Origin: Pseudooceanicola endophyticus
Lineage (GTDB): Bacteria > Pseudomonadota > Alphaproteobacteria > Rhodobacterales > Rhodobacteraceae
Reading direction: 5' to 3'
Assembly: GCF_018760365.1 (NCBI RefSeq)
Contig: NZ_JAHIAB010000005.1
Location: 124,001 to 188,000, forward strand
DNA length: 64,000 nt
Position 1 is the stretch's first letter. The number at the start of each line of letters is the position of its first letter. The position numbers and the translations under genes were made by a program. A model generated the notes under the pieces. The model was not told the DNA's origin. It did not search any database and saw nothing but the letters and a program-made list of their open reading frames with translations. This document shows positions 63,363 to 64,000 of this stretch, one piece after another.

Positions 63363-64000
63363 CCGGCTTCATCCTGCGCCGCCTGGGCGAATCCCTTCTG
63401 GCCGTGTGGGGCGTGGTGACCATCGTCTTCTTCGTCACCCGCGTCCTCGGCGATCCGGCGGCGCTGCTGCTGCCCATCGGCGCCAGCCCCGCCGACATCG
63501 CGCAGCTGCGCAGCCAGCTGGGCCTCGATCAGCCGCTGATCGTGCAATACGGCCAGTTCCTGCTCCATGCGGTGCAGGGCGATTTCGGCATGTCCTTCCA
63601 GCACAGCCGCCCCGCCATGCAGGTGGTGCTGGAGCGCCTGCCCGCGACCGCCCTGCTGGCCTTCACCGCCATCGCCTTCGGCCTGATCATCGGCGGCATC
63701 GCCGGATCGGTCGCGGCCCTGAAGCGCGGCCGCGCGATCGAGCTTGTCGTCATGGCCGTGGCCCTGCTGGGCCAGGCCACCCCGGTCTTCTGGCTGGGGA
63801 TCATGCTGATCCTGTTCTTCGGCGTGAACATGGGCTGGCTGCCCACCGGCGGCTACGGCAGCTGGCAGAACCTGGTGCTTCCGGCCTTCACCCTGGCGGT
63901 CTTCGTCTCGGCCTCCATCGCGCGGCTGCTGCGCTCCTCCATGCTGGAAATCCTGAAGGAGGATTACATCCGCACCGCCAAGGCCAAGGGCCTGCTGCGC
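63359..64000 (+). CDS. Peptide-type ABC transporter permease, DppB-like (5' part)
   Basis: The first 214 codons are present and the gene runs off the window. The sequence matches DppB/OppB-type permeases: an N-terminal helix (RRLGESLLAVWGVVTIVFFVTR), the GDPAALLLP and LRSQLGLDQPL segments, several membrane helices, and the cytoplasmic EAA-type loop (SSMLEILKEDYIRTAKAKGL). Such importers carry di- or oligopeptides, nickel or related solutes. The remaining permease, ATPases and binding protein are expected downstream. Confidence 0.92.
   Translation, partial: MTGFILRRLGESLLAVWGVVTIVFFVTRVLGDPAALLLPIGASPADIAQLRSQLGLDQPLIVQYGQFLLHAVQGDFGMSFQHSRPAMQVVLERLPATALLAFTAIAFGLIIGGIAGSVAALKRGRAIELVVMAVALLGQATPVFWLGIMLILFFGVNMGWLPTGGYGSWQNLVLPAFTLAVFVSASIARLLRSSMLEILKEDYIRTAKAKGLLR

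Overview
The window looks like a chromosomal segment of a GC-rich alphaproteobacterium, most likely Rhodobacterales (Paracoccaceae). The evidence is GC-rich codon use with few A/T-ending codons, tightly overlapping operons, a TAXI-type TRAP transporter with a DctB/DctD-like two-component pair, and many LysR regulators. No rRNA, tRNA, CRISPR array, insertion sequence or phage gene was seen.

Region 1 (2-28471) is the 3' part of one giant gene, at least 9,489 codons, whose start lies upstream of the window. It encodes an extracellular or surface repeat protein. Its layers are long-period repeats carrying Tyr-x-Tyr-x-Gly modules, about 60-residue Gly/Ala/Val-rich repeats, a haemagglutinin-like beta-helical middle with a helical insert, an 18-unit array of 23-residue turns, three Calx-beta-like modules, RTX calcium-binding nonapeptides and a unique C-terminal tail.

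Region 2 (28546-39813) is a same-strand cassette, almost gap-free, directly behind the giant gene. It holds a DUF3467 protein, a GAF-HlyD fusion, a PqqD-like/M50 protease/HlyD fusion, a short SecA-like ATPase, two unrecognised proteins, a radical SAM enzyme, and then a SapC-family protein and a flavin-dependent (tryptophan-type) halogenase after an 83-nt gap. There is no ABC exporter, TolC or TpsB partner. The best reading is a dedicated export and maturation (possibly covalent modification) system for the giant protein. This is inference, and it is the most interesting content of the window.

Region 3 (39961-46524) is a complete TAXI-TRAP uptake operon (receptor, fused permease, DUF1850 protein) with an overlapping sensor kinase and sigma54-type response regulator. 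A phytoene-desaturase-like flavoprotein (46747-48288) and a convergent hybrid histidine kinase with two periplasmic solute-binding domains (48307-51432) follow.

Region 4 (51670-59879) is a redox and detoxification area: an aldo/keto reductase broken by one in-frame TGA, a glutathionyl-hydroquinone-reductase-type GST, a DODA-type dioxygenase with a divergent LysR, a FAD amine-oxidase-like enzyme with a divergent LysR, another LysR, and two carboxymuconolactone-decarboxylase/AhpD-like proteins ending in a strong terminator.

Region 5 (60055-64000) is a LysR gene with a perfect upstream dyad. It is followed by an operon of an FMO-like flavoprotein, an alpha/beta hydrolase and the first permease of a peptide-type ABC importer, which runs off the window.
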